Shown: one piece after another, positions 58,761 through 64,000 of the stretch
Layout of the letters: every line of letters starts with the position of its first letter
How positions within the stretch are numbered: the stretch's first letter is position 1
From: Isoetes taiwanensis
Taxonomy: Eukaryota > Streptophyta > Lycopodiopsida > Isoetales > Isoetaceae
Direction: 5' to 3'
Assembly: GCA_021234155.1 (NCBI GenBank)
Contig: JAJEKV010000148.1
Span: forward strand, 560,710-624,709
Length of the DNA: 64,000 nt
Notes under the pieces: generated by a model
What the model was told of the DNA's origin: nothing
What the model saw: the letters and a program-made list of their open reading frames with translations, nothing else
Databases searched by the model: none
Position numbers and translations under genes: made by a program

Positions 58761-61700
58761 CGCTTATGCTGACCAACAGAATATGAGAATGAGCTGCTTT
58801 TGGCGCATCAACTCCCTTGCTACCAGTAGTAATTTAGAAGAACGCAGAACTCACGTAGATCGGCGAATGAAATTCCCTTTGGAGAATACCTCACAAATAG
58901 AAAGGAATGATGTCATAGAATTTAAATGATAGACACTGAGCAAGCAGAGGAAACCAATAGGGTGAGAAATGATACAATGTAGTATCCCATGTTTAAGGAA
59001 TATCCACGCCTGCAAGCCTACAATCATAGGAAATCTCCTGGCATTCAAAGATTCCGGTTACCAAATCATGGAGTTAATGCTACATTGAACCACAAACTAC
59101 CCTTTGAGCTGCAATGAACACAGCAACCAGTAGCAACACCAGCGGCTCAAATGGCTTGTTGAGGATTTGTTTTTACAAGGAAGGGCAAGATATTTTTATT
59201 TTATATTACTAAATATGTACAACACATTTTATTTAAGGCCCAAAATAGCCAGATAGGGCCTAAATGTCAGCTCACTGAGTGCTCTAAAACCGCTAAAGTG
59301 AGGGGTAGGAAACAAACCATTCCTAAGTTCATCGCAAGAAAATATCCCATGATGCTGGGGCGATGTTCCCCCAAAACCACCAAAATATCGTAGGTAGACA
59401 AATGTAGAGGTGAAGGCGTCTCCTTATGAACTTTGGCCCTAAAAATTCAAGGTATCCTACGCAGACATGCGAAGTCGCTAATTTTCCGCTAGTTGTAATT
59501 TAGAGTTGTTCCATACTTTCTCTCCAGCCGCCAATAATTTCAGAGTCTCCCGGTGGTCTACCTTTCCGCTCTCACTTTAGCTTCTACCTGCTGGGGGCAT
59601 CACTTTCATCATTATGCTCTAACCCAACCACGAAACTCAATAGAAGTGAATAGGTGCCGTTACTGGTCCTCCGACCAAATGCCTCCGGATTTTCCCCTCT
59701 TTTGCATGGTCATTTCATAATATCGTTATATCCTCCAAGAATCCAATCTCCTTCAGAACATTTGTGGAAATGATAGATAGTAAATGAGACTTGCGGTGCC
59801 GCCATCACTTACATATCCTCGTATTCACCTGCTATTTCTTTCCTTAATTTTGCCCCTTTAGGTGCTCCTCTCCGCATTCTGCGTTCTTAAGCCTAGAACA
59901 ACTTTGGATGTACGATGTATTGTGTTTCTTTATCGTCTTCCATATGGTATCCTCACTTTTACCCTTAACGTGAGGTCGTGGGAAGTTTTAATGTCTTCCA
60001 GTTGGTTTTTACTCTTAATCGAATGGTGGGAGCAACCTCGCGGACCTGGGTTGGCTAGCTTCGAGGAAAGGTATATCCCATATAAAAGCGTATATAAATG
60101 TTTTAGTGTCTTTCAAAAGGAGCATTAGTATTTTACTTCCTGCATTGAGTTGGTGAAGCAATAAGAAGTACATCATCCTAATCCCCTACGCCAAGATTTG
60201 TGTTAAAAGTAGAGCAGATTTGGACTTTGGCATCCCGCCGACGGTAGTAGAGGTATGTGCATGCTCATTTCTCAGGTTTTTGTGCGCCGTGACTCTTCCT
60301 TTGTATATGGTATTTTGAACTGGTTTTGGGGTCGCTGGGTTTATCTGATTCCTCACTTCAAATTGAGAGTTTTGGAGGCGGAGCCTCAAGAGAGGATTTA
60401 GCTTTGCGGCATGTATGCTGAAAATTTTAAAGAGACCCATAATTCTTGTAGCGGAAGTATAACGATTTGGCCATTCCTTTGCAAACATTCTTCCAGCGTA
60501 GCTTTGAACTGCCATTTTCCATTTTTCCATCCCATCCGGTGATGATCGATCGCCAGCATCGAAATGTAATGGCGGCGATAGTTTCGCATGTACGCTATGC
60601 TCACCGCTTCTGGCTGGTTCTGCCGGTTTAGGGTTGTGCTTCGGCTTCGCTATCAAATTTCATCGCGCCTCTTCTCAAAGAAGATCTTGCCTCTTTCGAC
60701 GCCCCTGCGCGTGGGAGGGGCTTTTCCGCCTGGCTCAGCCAATTTGCTTTTTTCTATGTCATTCTCGCCTTTAGCTCTTCATCCTTTGACTTCGGCCTTA
60801 ACTTTAGCTTGTATATAAAGTCCTTGTATTCTCGTAAAGGCGCTATGGTTTTCATGCGAATCATTCTGAATCCATCGATCCCGGAGATAGACCGGATCGC
60901 CATTTGTATCGACAGCATGCGCCGTTTTGTGTACGCAGCGTATGAGTGCTCGCTCGCTGGAGTTCTATTTAGGCGCGCTCTTCTTCTCGACTTCGAATAA
61001 CGTTTTCGCCAGCATCTTTATTCTCTTCGAACCTTTGCACCTTCCTGTTATTGTATTTTATCACAGGCACGCCAGACCGTGTTCCACCTTCGAGGTTTGG
61101 TTTCTGTCCGGTTGTTTTAAGGTGATGCGTATTGAAGTAGCCAGCTTTATCCGCTTCTTCTCACTCTTCCATCTGGGTTTTGGGGAGCCGCATTTTTATG
61201 CCCTTGACGCTTTTTGTCCAGTCTCTGTCAAGGCTTATCACTAGGGTTTTTCCCTCGAAACCCGGGCGGTAGCTTAATCCGTAAGGATAAGCTTCGGGCA
61301 GTATTGGATCTGCCAGCCCAAATTTCTATTAGCATTGGGAATTTTGGTTAAAGTCCAAAATAGATATAATTGGATTTTCCCTGATAAGTGTAGTCCGATG
61401 GCTGTACCCGCCTATCCAAATTACTTTCAGAAAATCATTGTATGAGTCAGAGAAGCTAAGTCTAAGTCAAGTGTGGCTTCAACCCAATTGGTGATTTCTA
61501 ACCTCAAATATCTAATAATGCAGCCCATGCCTGGCATTTTAGCTGGGGACTTTGGTTAAATTTCATAGATGGCAGTCGGCTCAAATATAAAGAAAGCTCA
61601 CCGAGGAGAAATGTACAAGCATATTCTGATGAATTTGAATTCACACTCATGTATTTCAATAATGCACATATTAAGTATTAGTAGGGATAATCCGAATCTA

Positions 61701-62900
61701 TTTTAATCTTCCTAAAGTGAGGAATTGAAACCATCATTTTGGTGATTTATCTTTAAAAAGAGTTTTGGATGATTCTTGGGCTTTAGATATATTTTAGGAA
61801 TAAAATTCTGGTTTATAAGCACCCCCATAGGTGGATTTAATTAAGAGAAGGACTTCGATAGTTAAGATTTGGCAAACTTTGCATGGTGGATTTCATGCCA
61901 GTAAGGGCCTGTTCGGGCCAGCCTAAGCATATCTAGTTCTCTACTTCTCAATTAAATTGGCCCCAAAGTCGATACCAATTCCTAATTAGCAAATACCCAG
62001 CATCTAAATAGCCCGAATGTCCTAATAGGTAATAGCTGAAAATGGTTTAACTGGCAGGTTCGGGTGCATCCATCACAAATGGCCGTCACATTTTGGTCTC
62101 GAACTCATCAGCCAGTCGACGGAACTCGGGCCACTTCAAATTTTCAATACTGCATGTGCATGGCCATAGATAAATGTCCTCGGGTCCTGGATGGCATCCC
62201 CCAGTGGAGTTCTTTTTTCACTATTGGTGTATTCAGGCACGTGTGATATCTGAGTTGTTGCTCCTGGGCATCGATAGATCTTGTAATACCTATGATTCCC
62301 GTGATCCTTGGCGGTTAAGCAGCCTTCACTATTGAATGATTGGAGGCCTATATCCCAGGTTGGTCCTCTGTAGGCAAGATTGCTTTCTGGCAGTGCTTCT
62401 CCATGCTGTGAGAAGTTTGCGCCTCTGGTTAATTCTCCCAATAGGTGCGTGGCCCTGGGTTTGTTCGAGGAAACCCTTTGATCTGTTTGAGTTTGCAGAG
62501 GGCCTTGATGCAAATGAAAATAGGGTCATAGATGTCTGTCTAAGCTTGACTGCACAAAGCTTAATGGTTAGTGCACGCTAGAGCCTTGTTGCCAGGCGAT
62601 GAGCTAGAATGCACTTTGCTACAGATACAAATGAAGCTGTATAGGGCCGAGGCCTTTGAAAAGTTGTAGGTGTAGGAATTCATTTTTTCCTTCTCCTTAG
62701 CAGAGGGTGCTGCCGTGGGTGCCCTCTTACGCTTGCTTGGCACTTGTAGGCAGAGAAACTCTCATGAGCCAAATGGAGGGTGGTGGGGTGGCAGCATGTT
62801 AGGTCCCTAGTATTATATTGAAAGGAATTCAAAAGTGCCCATGCCAGTAGCTCTGACTGGTAATTCCTGGGTAAATTCCTGCCTAATAGCCAACAATAGA
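58761..62900. other. No gene recognised
   Basis: Mixed composition, with GC-richer stretches at 60.2-61.3 kb. A minus frame (60186-60656, 156 codons, MIAKPKHNPKPAEPARSGEH start) and plus frames (60588-61244) are open but match nothing I know. They may be shadows in GC-rich transposon sequence. Confidence 0.4.
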
Positions 62901-63420
62901 AACAGAACATTTAAACTTTATATATATTTCTTGGTCTCCGTATAACATTATCTTTGATCTTTAACTTTGTATATTAACACATCCTTAGACTTTGTATTCT
63001 ATCTTTGCATTAGCTTAATTAAAGAAAATGAGAAAGCACCAAATTCCTGCTAATTTGGAAGTATGTACTTTCATGGCAGGTGTCTGAAAGTGGCAGGCAC
63101 CCTAGGCATGTTTTACCCCTCAGATAGCCTCGGATGCAGATGGTAGTCAGCAATATTGTCCAGCCTCAGCCTGAGGATGACTTTCCTCTTCGCAAGTGAA
63201 GGAGAACCGCTAATGGTATAAATACACGATACTTCCCGGCCCCATCTTTCCATCTGCCCGCAAGACAGGGGCCCACCTGACCTCGGCCTCCCTTGTTTGG
63301 CTCTTATTTCCCCACAGCTCCTGTGAATAAAATGTTTCTGCTGTATTCCTCGAGGGATGCTCCCAGCCGGGATATTTCCGTGGCTGCGTAAATAATCTCA
63401 ATTCGGTGGCGTTGTCCAGG
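62901..63420 (+). promoter_or_regulatory. Possible LTR end: TATA, poly(A) signal, PBS-like
   Basis: TATAAATA at 63217-63224 is followed about 100 bp on by AATAAA at 63326-63331, then ATCTCA at 63395-63400 and, after six bases, TGGCGTTGTCC (63407-63417). The last resembles the TGGCGCCGTTGCC PBS of Athila/Tat gypsy elements. The order fits U3-R-U5-PBS. No matching LTR or internal domains were identified. Confidence 0.25.
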
Positions 63421-64000
63421 CGGTAGGTGGTGGATCACTTAATGCCAAGCCTTTAGACTTTGTGGTACCCTATGCCAGCGATCGTTATGTTAACTGAAAG
63501 GCATAAGCAGCCGGGATAAGAGATTTCGTTCGGTAAATCGCGTATGGACATGAAGGGCGTTGAAAAGGGGTTTTTGTGGGAAAGCGCCCAGCCCCTTTGA
63601 GATGGGGCCGGAATATATCTTGATCGGCACCGTGATGTAAGTGTTGGTCCTGGTTAATTTGATTTTGGGCGATATATCTTCTCCGTACGCTAGCTGTTGT
63701 GGTTGCGCCCCTTCTTCGGCATATTGGTAAAATTAGCGCTTCAGTCTGTGGTGATGTGGGAGTTTCGCCCCTGGCACCGCTGGTGTTCCACTTTTCCGGC
63801 GATGCGCATCCCTCTTTCTTCTGCTCTTCTGCGCAGTCGACTGCGCGCAGTTCTTCCACGGATGCGCCCTTTGATCAGCCCCTTCCACTTCTTTGTGGGT
63901 CTTCACTTCCGTATGCGACTGCTCCTGGTCGCATAACGGGTATTTTAATTTGAGTCTTCTGATGAAATGGCTCACCGGATATCGGTACGGGTCATTTAGC
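63421..64000. other. Right edge, no gene recognised
   Basis: GC-moderate sequence with overlapping frames of 80-124 codons on both strands and no domain motif. If the LTR signals to the left are real, this would be leader or gag of that element. Confidence 0.35.

Overview
This window is nuclear DNA of a land plant with a large, repeat-rich genome. The evidence is plant-type gene fragments (a COI1-like jasmonate receptor, a Pumilio RNA-binding domain, a protein kinase), Ty3/gypsy and Ty1/copia elements, a tRNA-Met-type primer binding site, and many Helitrons with CTAG ends. I cannot tell which plant lineage it is. I see no intact protein-coding gene. The recognisable coding sequence is either retrotransposon or a broken gene piece carried in or beside a transposon. 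The longest open frames lie in CT/GA simple-sequence tracts and are not genes.

Left part (1-20.6 kb). Helitron HelA1 (609-4302) sits head-to-tail against the 5' end of another, HelE (4303). HelE runs into purine tracts split by a 550 bp foldback element. A poly(A)-tailed retroposon with an 11 bp target duplication lies at 7268-8434, and a degenerate minisatellite at about 9.07-10.06 kb. A decayed minus-strand Ty3/gypsy element follows (RT, protease, gag, PBS; 12.4-14.8 kb). Its LTR region (14810-20233) is interrupted by Helitron HelD1 (14907-17637), which carries a COI1 fragment. On the far side of the LTR lies a chromodomain and integrase tail in the same orientation.

Middle (20.6-37.7 kb). 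A fragment of a cysteine-rich, probably GPI-anchored protein gene is duplicated in tandem. The second copy is split by a 4.1 kb TIR element (21238-25332; 31 bp perfect TIRs, 4 bp target duplication, kinase fragment inside) and by a further 1.4 kb insertion. A Pumilio fragment lies at 33.2 kb, a CACTA terminus with GACGATTTTT-type repeats ends at 35375, and a gypsy integrase fragment lies at 35.4-35.9 kb.

Right part (37.7-58.8 kb) is a four-level nest that can be read out from empty sites within this same window. A copia integrase is split by Helitron HelD2 (38337-58362). HelD2 is split by a CACTA-type element (39049-46209, TSD CAA) and by Helitron HelA2 (46524-56737). HelA2 is split by Helitron HelB (47725-54455). 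HelD1 and HelA1 are the unsplit sister copies. The last 5 kb contains nothing I recognise except weak LTR-like signals near 63.2-63.4 kb.

Sister copies differ repeatedly where one has CTG or CAG and the other a CG-containing string. This suggests systematic sequencing error at methylated CHG sites in parts of the window, so frameshifts there should not be over-read.
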